Shown one piece after another: positions 16,134-24,927 of a DNA stretch of 64,000 bases (its first letter is position 1; the number at the start of each line of letters is the position of its first letter). Under the pieces are notes generated by a model. It saw nothing but the letters and a program-made list of their open reading frames with translations, was not told the origin of the DNA and ran no database searches. The translations under genes were made by a program, and so were the position numbers. Origin of the DNA: Nonomuraea polychroma (GTDB lineage Bacteria; Actinomycetota; Actinomycetes; Streptosporangiales; Streptosporangiaceae); assembly GCF_004011505.1 (NCBI RefSeq), contig NZ_SAUN01000001.1:5483501-5547500 (forward strand). Direction: 5' to 3'.

Positions 16134-17464
16134 GGGTGCATCATCTCCTGAGTACGCCGGGCCAGCTCCACGAGGCCCACCCCGTCGAACCCGGTCAGGC
16201 TGCTGGCCAGGCTGTCGCGCATCCGCCATTGGTCCGGCACGCCGCCGTTGAGCGCGCCCGCGATGGACCCGGCCGTGGCGGCCGCCGAGTCGGTGTCCCA
16301 GCCGCCGGCGACCGCGCCGGCGATCGTGGCGGTGAAGTCGCCCCGGCCATGGATCAGGGCGGCCGCGACAAGGGCGGCATTGTTGATCGTGTGGACCCAG
16401 TGGAGCGATCCGTGGCGCTCGTACAGGCGGTCGACGACCACCTCGAAGTCCTTTTCCGCCGCGGCGTCCTCGGTGGCCAGGCGGACCGCCTCGTGCAGGC
16501 GCGAGCCCGCGGGCACGACGGACAGGCCCGCCGTCACGACCTCCTCCGGCGACGTGGCGACCAGCGAGGCGGCGCACATCGCGGCCGCGAACATCGCCCC
16601 GTAGATCCCGTTCGCGGTGTGGGTGAGACGGGCGTCGCGCCAGGCGTACTCGGCCGCCGTGGCCGGATCGCCCGGGTTGACCCAGCCGTAGACGTCCGCC
16701 CTGATCAGAGCGCCGATCCACTCGCGGAACGGGTTGCGGTGGGAGGCCGTGTACGGCGGCTCGACGCCGTCCAGGAGATTGCGGTACGCGACGCGCTCGG
16801 CGGTGAACGTACGGCCGGCCGGGAGCTCGTCGAGCCACAGCTTGGCCACGTCGTCGGTGGTGAAGGCGCGGCCGTGGCGCTCCAGGACGGTCAGGGCCAG
16901 CAGCGGGTAGTTGAGGTCGTCGTCCTCGGGGATGCCGTCGATGTTCTCGGCCAGGGAGTTGACGGCGCTGCGGCGGTTCCAGGGCCAGCGGCGGGCGATG
17001 TCGTCCGGCAGGCCCTTGGCCGTGAACCAGCCGCGCATGGGCCAGTTGCCCGTGGCCTCGGCGATCTGCCTGATGCCTTCGCGCGGGATCTTCTCGACGG
17101 GCTTGCCCAGCACGCACCCGGCCGCCCTCCCGAGCCACGCCCCGAGCACCCGCGCCCTACCGGCGGTGCCGGGCAGGCCGGACGGGTGGGCGGGCCAGGC
17201 TGGGCAGGCGGCGATGATGGCGGGCAGTTCGGACGGCTCGTTCAGCGGCGACGGGATCTCGGCCAGTTCGTCCAGCAGGTCCTGGGCCAAGCCGCGCAGC
17301 CGGGCGGCCTCCGGGTCCGAGGCGCCGGCCCGGGGCGGGGCGTCGTGCCCGCCTGCCGCGCGCCAGCGGGCGGCGATGTCCGCCACGTCCCGGCCGTCCT
17401 CGGCGGCCTGGCGGAGCTCGTGCCCGATCAGGTCCTCGGGCTGGACCCAGGTAAGGCGGATCAT
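16130..17464 (-). CDS. ADP-ribosylglycohydrolase-family protein A (with N-terminal extension)
   Basis: 444 residues. The DraG/ARH fold starts near residue 105 (LGAWLGRAAGCVLGKPVEKIP). The first metal motif is EDDD at 180-183 instead of TDDT; the second is WDTDS at 389-393, so four of the usual acidic ligands are kept. The first 100 residues form an extension of unknown role with a helical middle part (RLRGLAQDLLDELAEIP). Family members hydrolyse N- or O-glycosidic bonds to ADP-ribose using two Mg ions; this divergent member may act on another riboside. Four-base overlaps on both sides couple it to rbsK and to gene B. Confidence 0.85.
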   Translation of the reverse strand: MIRLTWVQPEDLIGHELRQAAEDGRDVADIAARWRAAGGHDAPPRAGASDPEAARLRGLAQDLLDELAEIPSPLNEPSELPAIIAACPAWPAHPSGLPGTAGRARVLGAWLGRAAGCVLGKPVEKIPREGIRQIAEATGNWPMRGWFTAKGLPDDIARRWPWNRRSAVNSLAENIDGIPEDDDLNYPLLALTVLERHGRAFTTDDVAKLWLDELPAGRTFTAERVAYRNLLDGVEPPYTASHRNPFREWIGALIRADVYGWVNPGDPATAAEYAWRDARLTHTANGIYGAMFAAAMCAASLVATSPEEVVTAGLSVVPAGSRLHEAVRLATEDAAAEKDFEVVVDRLYERHGSLHWVHTINNAALVAAALIHGRGDFTATIAGAVAGGWDTDSAAATAGSIAGALNGGVPDQWRMRDSLASSLTGFDGVGLVELARRTQEMMHP

Positions 17465-18600
17465 CGGCGGTCGAGGTCGGCGAAGGCGGCCTCGTGGGCG
17501 CGGCGGCGTGCCAGGTCGTCCGCGTGCACCCGGCGCGCCACCTCAGCGATCGCGAGCCCGGGAGCCACCAGGTCGGTACGGCTGGCGGCCCCCACCCGCT
17601 CCACCCACTCCGCCGGCACGGCGCTCAGCCCGCCGAGGGCGCCCGCGATGGCCCCGCCCATGGAGGCGATCGAGTCGGCGTCGCGCCCGTAGTTGACGCC
17701 GCCGAGCACGGTGTCGCGGTAGTCGCCCTTGGCGATCACCAGGAAGCCGAGTGCCAGCGGCAGCTCCTCGATGCTGTGCAACCGGCTCGGCCGCCGTGCC
17801 CCCAGCCCCTGGTCGCGGTAGGTGTCGGCGACCGTGTCGTACGGGCGGACGGCGGCCCGCAGCGCCTCGAACGACCCGTCCCAGTGCCCGAGCCCGGCCG
17901 CGGTCTCGCAGACCGACTCGATGGCGGCCCGGGTGCCGTCCTTCGCCAGCCGCAGGCAGGCCGCGACCACGGAGTCGACGGTGGCGCCCGGCCGCATGGC
18001 CTCGGCGACGGCGGCCGCCATGACACCGGCGGCCTCGCGGCCGTAGCTGGACTGGTGTGCCCCGGTCAGGTCGATGGCCTCGGCGTAGGCGGCGTCGGGG
18101 TCGGCGGCGTTGACGATGCCGACGGGGGCGACGTACATGGCGGCGCCGCAGTTCACGATGTTTCCGACACCGGCCTCGCGTGGGTCCACGTGCCCGTAGT
18201 GCAGCCTGGCCACGATCCACTTCTCCGCCAGGAAGATCCGCTGCAGCGGCAGCGCGTCGCTCTCCAGCTCGGGGATCCAGCGGCGCTCGCCCATGAGCTC
18301 GGGCACGAGGTGGTCGGCCATCGCGTACGCGTCGAGGTGGCCGCGGGCCTTGTCGTACACGCGGATCAGGGCGTGCGTCATCAGGGTGTCGTCGGTGATG
18401 TGGCCGTCGCCCTTGTGGTAGGGCGCGATGGGGCGGGCATTGCGCCAGTCCTCGTTGTACGGCGGGACGATGCCCTCGACGCGGCCGCCGTACCGCTCGA
18501 CGATCTGTTCGGGGGTCCAGCCCTCGGTGGCGCCGCCCAGCGCGTCACCGACCGCCGCCCCCGCCACGCAGCCGGTCGCTCTGTCCTCAAGCGGCGTCAT
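17461..18600 (-). CDS. ADP-ribosylglycohydrolase-family protein B
   Basis: 379 residues. Opens with the family helix (GCVAGAAVGDALGGATEGWTP, with Glu26), first metal motif TDDT at 69-72, second motif DADS at 307-310 in YGRDADSIASMGGAIAGAL. All residues that hold the binuclear Mg centre in ARH3/DraG appear to be present, so it should be catalytically competent. Located between genes A and C with 4-base overlaps on both sides. Real substrate unknown. Confidence 0.9.
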   Translation of the reverse strand: MTPLEDRATGCVAGAAVGDALGGATEGWTPEQIVERYGGRVEGIVPPYNEDWRNARPIAPYHKGDGHITDDTLMTHALIRVYDKARGHLDAYAMADHLVPELMGERRWIPELESDALPLQRIFLAEKWIVARLHYGHVDPREAGVGNIVNCGAAMYVAPVGIVNAADPDAAYAEAIDLTGAHQSSYGREAAGVMAAAVAEAMRPGATVDSVVAACLRLAKDGTRAAIESVCETAAGLGHWDGSFEALRAAVRPYDTVADTYRDQGLGARRPSRLHSIEELPLALGFLVIAKGDYRDTVLGGVNYGRDADSIASMGGAIAGALGGLSAVPAEWVERVGAASRTDLVAPGLAIAEVARRVHADDLARRRAHEAAFADLDRR

Positions 18601-19562
18601 GCGATTCCCTTCGTCAGTTCGATCAGGTCTTTGCCCGCCAGCTCGGGCAGGCAACAGCCGGCCAGCGTACGGGCCGAGGCGGTCCACCCCTCCGGGATCG
18701 CCTCGTACCCACCGCATGCCCCGGTCAGCGCCCCGGCGAACGCGGGCGCCGAGTCGGCCAGCGCGGCCAGGCACGCCGCCGCCGGCACGGCTCTGGTGAG
18801 ATCGCCGCCTGCCGCCTCGGCCAGCGCCAGCGCCACGGGCACGGTCTGGGCGGCGCCGACCCCGTAGCTGTAGACGTGGTCGAGCAGCGCAGCGTCCAGC
18901 GCGGGCACCGCGGCGAACGCGTCGCCCGCCTTCCGCGCGGCGGCCAGCGCGACGCGGGCGTTGTGCCCGATGGCGGTGTCCGGTGGCAATACGGCCAGCG
19001 CCGCCTCCACGGCCGGGCCGATCGCGCCGGAGGCGACCGCCTCGCGCACGGCGGCGGCCATGGCCTGGGCGGCGAGGATGCCGTCGGCGGCGTTCGTCAC
19101 CTCGGCGTCTGGCGTGGGGTCCCTCCCCAGGACCCCGAACGCGACGGCCCTGACGGCGGCGGCGTCGTCGAAATGGTGCGGGTTGTCGTGCCCGGACGCG
19201 GGCGGCTCGACGCCCTTGGCCAGGTTGTCCAGTGCGGTGGCCACCGAGATCCGCGCCCGCACCGCCGCGCCGGCGAGCTCCCTGAACGCCTCCGCCCGCG
19301 GCCGGTCGATCGTGAGCACCGTCCAGGCGAGCCATTCGGCGTCGTCGGACGGGCCGATGGCCAGCGGCGCCGTGGGCTGATTGAGCGCGAACGGCACCGG
19401 CAGCGTGGTCACCTTGTGCTCTTCCGCGAACGCGTCGAGCTCCCTGTGCAGGCGCCGGCTCCAGGGAGCGTGCAGGGCCGCCCGGTGCCTGGCGGCGGGC
19501 CAGCCCGCGGCGTCCCCGACGGCGAGCCCGGCGAAGGCTCCCCTGATCCTGTCCCCCGACAT
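18597..19562 (-). CDS. ADP-ribosylglycohydrolase-family protein C, degenerate active site
   Basis: 321 residues with the ARH fold (IRGAFAGLAVGDAAGWP start; AGALTGACGGYEAIPEGW end), but motifs have decayed. The Glu of GDALGxxxE is missing. The first metal motif is SDDAE at 72-76. At the second, Asp-Ala-Asp-Thr has become Leu268-Ala-Asp270-Ser, so one metal-binding Asp is lost. It may be an inactive partner subunit or have altered chemistry. Kept in the middle of a coupled operon and free of frameshifts, so it is under selection. Six bases separate it from gene D. Confidence 0.8.
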   Translation of the reverse strand: MSGDRIRGAFAGLAVGDAAGWPAARHRAALHAPWSRRLHRELDAFAEEHKVTTLPVPFALNQPTAPLAIGPSDDAEWLAWTVLTIDRPRAEAFRELAGAAVRARISVATALDNLAKGVEPPASGHDNPHHFDDAAAVRAVAFGVLGRDPTPDAEVTNAADGILAAQAMAAAVREAVASGAIGPAVEAALAVLPPDTAIGHNARVALAAARKAGDAFAAVPALDAALLDHVYSYGVGAAQTVPVALALAEAAGGDLTRAVPAAACLAALADSAPAFAGALTGACGGYEAIPEGWTASARTLAGCCLPELAGKDLIELTKGIA

Positions 19563-19568
19563 CGTGAT

Positions 19569-20597
19569 CTACAGTCCTTTCGCGAGCTCGTCGGCCACAT
19601 CCAGCACGTGTCTTCCGGCCACGACGGGCAGGCACTTGCCCGTCACAGGCCCGATCCTGGCGGTCCACCGCGCCGGAACGCCACCCTCGCCCTGCCGGGC
19701 TCCGGCGATCGCCCCGGCGATGGCCCCGATCGTGTCGGCGTCCCTGCCCAGGCTCACCCCGAACGTCACGGCCGCCTCGACCTCGCCGTCGCCTGCCTGG
19801 AACGCGGCGAGCGCCAGCGCCACCGCCTCGGGCGCGATGTCCGTCCAGGGGTAATGCTTGACGACGACGGCCTCGTGCAAAGCCTCGACGAGCTCCAGTT
19901 CGCCCATCGGTGCCGCCGCAGGCGTCGCGGACTCCGCCGACCGCCCTCGCGCCACACCGGCGCCCGTGGGCGGCGACCAGCCGAGCACCTCGCACACTCG
20001 CACGATGTTCCTGGCCGTCCACGAGTCAGCGGGGATGACCGACAGCGCGGCGAGCACCACATCCCGCACCGCCGCCCCGCCCATCGCCGCGGCCACCGCC
20101 CCGGCGACGGCGCGACCGCCCAGGATGCCCTCGCACGACCCGCTGACCAGCCCGTCCTGCTCGACGAGCCGAGCCGCCGCCGCGGGATCGCCCGGGCAGA
20201 AGATCCCGTACGGCGCGGCCCGCATGGCCAGCCCGTCGGACCACCCATGCGAATGGACCAGCCCGGTCAACGGCGGCTCCAGGCCGCGTCGAAGCGCTTC
20301 GACGGTGCCCAGCTCGGAGAACCCGGCGCCCCGCATCGGCCCAGCCACCCGCGGGATGATCTCCGTCCGGTACGCCTGCGCCACCAGCTCGGCCGTCAGC
20401 CCGTGTCCGTGCCGCACCAGCAGCGACGCCGCGAAGATGGCGTACTCGGTGTCGTCCGTGCCCCCGCCCTCGATCTCGGTGAGCCTCCCCCACCGCCGCC
20501 GGATCTCCGCCGGCGGCAGGTTCTCGGCCGGGGCCCCGAGGGCGTCGCCGGCCGCCAGGCCGAGCAGACACCCCCGGGCCCTGTCGCGATGCGTCAC
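19569..20597 (-). CDS. ADP-ribosylglycohydrolase-family protein D
   Basis: 342 residues with canonical features: GCLLGLAAGDALGAPAE with the conserved Glu, GTDDTEYA (TDDT at 47-50), and SLGRDADTIGAIAGAIAGA (DADT at 286-289). Closest to classical DraG/ARH of the four. An internal Ala/Pro-rich segment near residue 215 (GRSAESATPAAAP) looks like a flexible linker. Its start overlaps the stop of the solute-binding protein gene by 4 bases. Confidence 0.9.
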   Translation of the reverse strand: MTHRDRARGCLLGLAAGDALGAPAENLPPAEIRRRWGRLTEIEGGGTDDTEYAIFAASLLVRHGHGLTAELVAQAYRTEIIPRVAGPMRGAGFSELGTVEALRRGLEPPLTGLVHSHGWSDGLAMRAAPYGIFCPGDPAAAARLVEQDGLVSGSCEGILGGRAVAGAVAAAMGGAAVRDVVLAALSVIPADSWTARNIVRVCEVLGWSPPTGAGVARGRSAESATPAAAPMGELELVEALHEAVVVKHYPWTDIAPEAVALALAAFQAGDGEVEAAVTFGVSLGRDADTIGAIAGAIAGARQGEGGVPARWTARIGPVTGKCLPVVAGRHVLDVADELAKGL

Positions 20598-21904
20598 CGC
20601 TGGTACCGCTCCAGCACCTTGTTCCCTTCATCGACGAGCCGCTTCGCCGCCTCGTCGATGGTGATCTTATTGGCGTAGAACTCCTGCAGCACGGGCGTGG
20701 CGACCTTGCTCTTCCACTCGTCGAACCCGTTCACCTTGAGGAACGGCGCCACGACGAGGTTCTTGGCGGAGGCGGTGGCCACGTCCCAGCCGTTCTCCTG
20801 AGTCGTCATGGCCGGGTCCGCGGCGGCCGACTGGGAGGTCGGCAGCAGCCAGTCGCCCTTGGCGAGCTTGGCCTGGTTGGGGCCGTTCAGGAAGAACGCG
20901 ATGAACTTCATGGCCTCGTCCGGGTGCTTGCTGTCCTGCGCGATCGACAGCGTCTGCGAGACCGCCCCCTGCTGGGCCGAGGTGCCCTTGGGGCCGGGCA
21001 GCGTGACCCACTCGAACCCGTCGGGCGCCTGCTCGGCGACCTGCTGGCGGAGGAACACGCCGGCCGGCAGCAGGGCGAACTTGCCCTTGTAGAAGGCCGG
21101 CAGCGGGTCCGCGGTGCCCTGGCCGAGCGCGGCCGGGTCGGCCGACTTGTCCTTGTAGAGCTGGTCGTGGATGCGCTGGAGCACCTCGCGCTCCTCGGGC
21201 CCGACCTTGACCGTGGTCTTGCCGTCAGCGCCGGTCTGGAAGAACGTGCCGCCGAAGTTGAGCGCCAGGTTGAGGGTCTTGTTGACCGGCGACTTCATCG
21301 GCCAGGCCACGCCGAACGTGTCGCCCTTGGTCATCGTCTTGGCGGCCTCGGAGAACTCCTCCCACGTCCAGGGGTTGTCCGCGGTGGGGATGCGGACCTT
21401 GGAGGCCTCGAGCAGCTTCTTGTTGGCGATGATGACCTGCGACTCCTGCAGGAAGGGCACGCCGTAGACGCCCTGCTCGCCCTTGCCGCCGTCGAAGGTG
21501 ACGGTGTCCCAGGCGGCCTGTGGGATGTCGCTCTTCAGCTCGGCGGGCAGCTTGTCCTTCAGATCCAGGAGGTAGCCGTCGGTGGCGAAGCCGGACAACG
21601 CGGGCGAGTCGTTGTGGATGACGTCGGGAGCGGTGCCGCCGGCGAACTGGGTGACCAGCTGGTCGTTGACGTTGTCCCAGCTGCCCTGGACGTAGGTGAC
21701 CTGGATGTTGGGGTTGGCCTTGTTCCATTCGTCCACGAGCTGTTTGTTCGCGGCGATGGATTCCTTCTGCCACGCCAGGCTGAGGAAATTGATCTTGACT
21801 GGCTCGTTGGGGGCGGAGGACGACGATCCGCCGCCGCCTCCGCTGCCGCACGCGGCGGTGAGCGCGACGATCGCCGCGGCCGCCAGAGCGGACGTGATTC
21901 GCAT
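20594..21904 (-). CDS. Sugar ABC transporter solute-binding lipoprotein (CUT1, ADP-ribosylglycohydrolase operon)
   Basis: 436 residues. Lipoprotein signal MRITSALAAAAIVALTAAC with lipidated Cys19, then a Gly/Ser linker and a type 1 extracellular solute-binding domain (INFLSLAWQKESI ... VDEWNKANPNIQVTYVQGSW). CUT1 proteins bind oligosaccharides or glycosides; the downstream enzymes suggest a ribose-containing ligand. Unusually placed after the permease genes. Nine bases separate it from permease MalG-like. Confidence 0.9.
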   Translation of the reverse strand: MRITSALAAAAIVALTAACGSGGGGGSSSSAPNEPVKINFLSLAWQKESIAANKQLVDEWNKANPNIQVTYVQGSWDNVNDQLVTQFAGGTAPDVIHNDSPALSGFATDGYLLDLKDKLPAELKSDIPQAAWDTVTFDGGKGEQGVYGVPFLQESQVIIANKKLLEASKVRIPTADNPWTWEEFSEAAKTMTKGDTFGVAWPMKSPVNKTLNLALNFGGTFFQTGADGKTTVKVGPEEREVLQRIHDQLYKDKSADPAALGQGTADPLPAFYKGKFALLPAGVFLRQQVAEQAPDGFEWVTLPGPKGTSAQQGAVSQTLSIAQDSKHPDEAMKFIAFFLNGPNQAKLAKGDWLLPTSQSAAADPAMTTQENGWDVATASAKNLVVAPFLKVNGFDEWKSKVATPVLQEFYANKITIDEAAKRLVDEGNKVLERYQR

Positions 21905-21913
21905 GTGAGCCTC

Positions 21914-22732
21914 CTAGCCCTTGACGGCGCCGGCCATGAGGCCGGACTTCAGGCGCCGCTGGATGATTGCGAAGAAGATCAGGCTCGGGATCGTCGCCAT
22001 GAGCGACGCCGCCGCCAGCGGGCCGAGCCTGGCCACCCCCTCGGGGCCGGTGAACCTCACCAGCGTGAGCGGGAGCGTCATGACGTCGGGGTTCTGCAGG
22101 ATGACGAGCGCGAACATGAACTCGTTCCAGGACGAGATGAACGCGAACAGCAACGTGGCCACCACGCCCGGCGCGAGCAGCGGCGCCACGACCTTGACGA
22201 TCGAGCGCAGCCGGGTCGCCCCGTCCACGGCCGCGGCCTCCTCCAGCTCGACCGGCACCGCGCGCACGTACCCCTGCAGCATCCACAGCGCGAACGGCAG
22301 CGTGAACGTCACGTGGACGACCGCCAGGCCGGGCAGCGTGTTCACGAGCTCCAGATCGCGCAGGATCATGAAGAGCGGGATGATGATCAGGATGAACGGG
22401 AACACCTGGCTGACCAGCACCCACCCGATCGCGACCTTGTTGACGAGACCGCGGTAGCGGGCCATCGCGTAGGCGGCGGGCAGCGAGATCAGCACCGTGA
22501 TGACGCTGCTGGCCAGCGCCACGCCGAGGCTGCGCACGGCCGCGCCCACGAGGTCCTGCTCGCCGAACGCGTCGGTGAAGTTGGCGAGCGTCGGCTCGCG
22601 CGGGATCCACGTCGGGTCGGCCAGCGCCATCTCCTGCGGCGTCTTCAGCGCCGTGGACAGCAGCCAGACCAGCGGGAAGGCCAGGAAGACGATGTACGCG
22701 GCGAGCGCGGCGTACTGCGACGCGCGTCTCAT
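21914..22732 (-). CDS. Carbohydrate ABC permease, MalG-like
   Basis: 272 residues with six membrane helices. The cytoplasmic EAA loop, which docks the ATPase, reads ELEEAAAVDGATRLRSIVKVVAPLL. Overlaps the preceding permease gene by 4 bases (ATGA). No ATPase gene is in the operon, so energy presumably comes from a shared MsiK/UgpC-type ATPase elsewhere. Confidence 0.92.
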   Translation of the reverse strand: MRRASQYAALAAYIVFLAFPLVWLLSTALKTPQEMALADPTWIPREPTLANFTDAFGEQDLVGAAVRSLGVALASSVITVLISLPAAYAMARYRGLVNKVAIGWVLVSQVFPFILIIIPLFMILRDLELVNTLPGLAVVHVTFTLPFALWMLQGYVRAVPVELEEAAAVDGATRLRSIVKVVAPLLAPGVVATLLFAFISSWNEFMFALVILQNPDVMTLPLTLVRFTGPEGVARLGPLAAASLMATIPSLIFFAIIQRRLKSGLMAGAVKG

Positions 22733-23643
22733 CGGGCCTCCCTCATCTGGCGCCACAGATACAGGCCGAGCACCGCGAGCACGACGATCGCCATGGCGAG
22801 GCCCAGCATCGAGGCGTAGCCGGCGAACCGGTAACGGAACGCCTCCTCGTAGGCGAACAACATCGGCAGCCGGGTCTGGCCGCCGGGGCCGCCCTGCGTA
22901 AGCACGTAGACCAGGCCGAACTGGTTGATGTTCCAGACGAAGTCGAGCGACGTGATCGCCACGATCACCGGGCGCAGCTGCGGCAGCGTGATGTTCCAGA
23001 ACCGCCGCCAGCGGCTCGCGCCGTCCACCTCGCCGGCCTCGTACAGCTCCTTCGGGATGCCCTGCAGGCCGGCCAGCAGGACGACGGTGGTCTGCGGCAT
23101 GCCGGTCCAGATCCCGACCACGATGATCGCGGGCAGCGCGAGCGAGAAGTCGGCCAGCCAGTTGATCTCGGTGCCGAGCAGGCTGTTGAGTATGCCCGCG
23201 TCGGGGTGGTAGACGAGCCGCCACATCAGGCCGATGACCACGGGCGGCATCGCCCACGGGACCACCGCCAGCACCCGGGCCACGCCTCTGAACCGCAGGT
23301 TCTCGTTGAGGAGCAAGGCCAGGCCCAGCGCGGCCAGGAACTGCAGCGCCGTCACGGAGACGGCCCAGATCATGCCGATGCGGAAGGATGACCAGAAGTC
23401 GGCCGCGCTCAGCAGCTCCCAGAGGTTCTCCAGGCCGACGAAGCTCGTCTCGTGGTTGCGGGTGTTGCGGGCGTCGGTGAAGGCCAGGCCGATGCCGTAC
23501 AGCAGCGGGCCCACGCTGAACAGCAGCACCGGCACCAGGGCGGGCAGCATGAGCAGCCACATCTCGCGCGTCCTGCGCGAGATGCCCCTCCGCCGCGCGT
23601 GCGAGCGGCGCGGCGGCGCGGGCCTCGTCGCGGTCGCCGTCAC
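22729..23643 (-). CDS. Carbohydrate ABC permease, MalF-like
   Basis: 304 residues with a basic N-terminus (PPRRSHARRRGISRRTRE) before the first helix and an EAA loop ELYEAGEVDGASRWRRFWNITLPQL. The start is GTG 23643, whose first four bases overlap the lacI stop (GTGA, 23640-23643), with a purine-rich GAGGAAGGGGG upstream. Pairs with the next permease to form the channel. Confidence 0.9.
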   Translation of the reverse strand: MTATATRPAPPRRSHARRRGISRRTREMWLLMLPALVPVLLFSVGPLLYGIGLAFTDARNTRNHETSFVGLENLWELLSAADFWSSFRIGMIWAVSVTALQFLAALGLALLLNENLRFRGVARVLAVVPWAMPPVVIGLMWRLVYHPDAGILNSLLGTEINWLADFSLALPAIIVVGIWTGMPQTTVVLLAGLQGIPKELYEAGEVDGASRWRRFWNITLPQLRPVIVAITSLDFVWNINQFGLVYVLTQGGPGGQTRLPMLFAYEEAFRYRFAGYASMLGLAMAIVVLAVLGLYLWRQMREAR

Positions 23644-24659
23644 GCCGTTCCCCCTTCCTCTGGGCACGTGGAGGCGCGGACCACGAGGCGGGGCGGTACG
23701 GTGACCACCCTGGGCTCGCGGTCGCCGCCCTGCAGCCGGTCGAGCAGCAGCTCGGCGGCGGCCTTGCCGCGCTCGGCCGAGCCGAGCGACACGCTGGTCA
23801 GCGACGGCCAGGAGGCCGCGGCCAGGTCGGTGTCGTCCATGCCGACCACCGCCACGTCGTCCGGCACCCGGCGACCCGAGGCCCGCAGCACGTCCAGCGC
23901 GCCGAGGGCGATCAGGTCGTTGGCGCACATCAGCGCGTCCACGTCGGGCACCCGCGCGAGCAGCTCCCCCACCGCGCGGGCCCCCTCCGCGCGATAGAAG
24001 TCGCCGATCTGCACGAGGTCCTCGTCATAGGGCAGGCCGAGGTCGCCGAGCGCCTCCCGGTACGCGGCCCCGCGGGCGGCGCCGGGCACCGTGTCGAGCG
24101 GGCCGTTGATCATGCCGATGCGGCGGCGGCCCAGCGAGTAGAGGTGGTCGATCGCCAGCCGGACACCGGTGCGCGAGTCGGCGCGTACGTTGTCCACCCG
24201 CGTGCCCTCGGGCACCGAGCCGATGATCACGACGGGGGCCCTGGCGGCGGCCAGCATCTCCAGGTGGGCCTCGGTGACCCGCAGCGGGCTCATGATCAGC
24301 CCGTCCACGTACCGCTCGCCCAGGCTGTGCAGCACGTCGATCTCGTCGGCGACGACGGCGTCGGTGGAGTGCAGCACGAGCCGGTATCCGGCGGCCTTGA
24401 GCACGGGCTGGATCTCGCGCAGCATCGCCAGGTAGGCGGGGTTGCCCACGTCGGCCATGGCGAAGGCCACCTGGTGGGTGCGGCGGGACTTGAGCGACCT
24501 GGCCACGGCGTTGCGCACGTAGCCGAGCTCATCGGCCGCCGCCATCACCTTGCGCACCGTCTCCTGCCTGGTCGGCAGGCCGTTCAGCACCCGCGAGACG
24601 GAGGCGATCGAGACTCCGGCACGCTCGGCGATCGTGTTGATCGTGGGTCCGTCGGCCAA
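23640..24659 (-). CDS. LacI-family regulator of the ADP-ribosylglycohydrolase operon
   Basis: 339 residues. The N-terminal DNA-binding domain (TINTIAERAGVSIASVSRVLNG) has the LacI hinge motif, and the rest is a periplasmic-binding-protein-like ligand domain (GLIMSPL, VVGMDDTDLA). TTG 24659 is the start, supported by GGAAGGA 5 bases upstream. As first gene of the operon it is autoregulated; two palindromic operators lie 18-54 bp upstream. Likely inducer: the imported glycoside or the free sugar. Confidence 0.92.
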   Translation of the reverse strand: MADGPTINTIAERAGVSIASVSRVLNGLPTRQETVRKVMAAADELGYVRNAVARSLKSRRTHQVAFAMADVGNPAYLAMLREIQPVLKAAGYRLVLHSTDAVVADEIDVLHSLGERYVDGLIMSPLRVTEAHLEMLAAARAPVVIIGSVPEGTRVDNVRADSRTGVRLAIDHLYSLGRRRIGMINGPLDTVPGAARGAAYREALGDLGLPYDEDLVQIGDFYRAEGARAVGELLARVPDVDALMCANDLIALGALDVLRASGRRVPDDVAVVGMDDTDLAAASWPSLTSVSLGSAERGKAAAELLLDRLQGGDREPRVVTVPPRLVVRASTCPEEGGTA

Positions 24660-24677
24660 GGTAGTCCTTCCATCGGT

Positions 24678-24689
24678 GTAAACGTTTAC
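24678..24689. promoter_or_regulatory. LacI-type operator O1
   Basis: Perfect 12-bp palindrome GTAAACGTTTAC with a central CpG, the form typical of LacI/GalR sites. It lies 18 bp before the lacI TTG. A second identical site is 24 bp further upstream, a little over two helical turns, so two dimers could bind the same face. Confidence 0.85.
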
Positions 24690-24701
24690 GACGCCTGCCC
24701 T

Positions 24702-24713
24702 GTAAACGTTTAC
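24702..24713. promoter_or_regulatory. LacI-type operator O2
   Basis: Identical 12-bp palindrome GTAAACGTTTAC. With O1 it should control the whole nine-gene operon. Confidence 0.85.
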
Positions 24714-24724
24714 GGTGTGGCCAC

Positions 24725-24753
24725 ATGAAACCTGGATGTAACTTGCAGGTCAA
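24725..24753 (-). promoter_or_regulatory. Candidate promoter of the lacI-ABC-ARH-rbsK operon
   Basis: On the minus strand TTGACC (24753-24748) and TTTCAT (24730-24725) are separated by 17 bases. This would start transcription at or beside O2, so bound LacI would block it. The rest of the 268-bp gene-free stretch up to 24927 shows a GC-rich proximal part near the MFS stop and no other clear element. Confidence 0.4.
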
Positions 24754-24927
24754 GTCACGATCACATAACACCAGGTCAGCGCCCCTCACGGCAAACCACC
24801 CGCCATGCGCGCACAAGAACAGACCACGGCACCACAAAACCCCGCCGCCGGCCCGGCCCTCCCCTCCGGCACGGCGGCGCGCGCCGGAGGGCGTCAGGTG
24901 GTGCCGGACGGCGGCGGCCGGAGGACG

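Noticed and set aside
16136-17692. Very long plus-strand frame opposite the ARH A gene
   Set aside because: Low-complexity composition, no start signal and no recognisable motif; shadow of a real gene.
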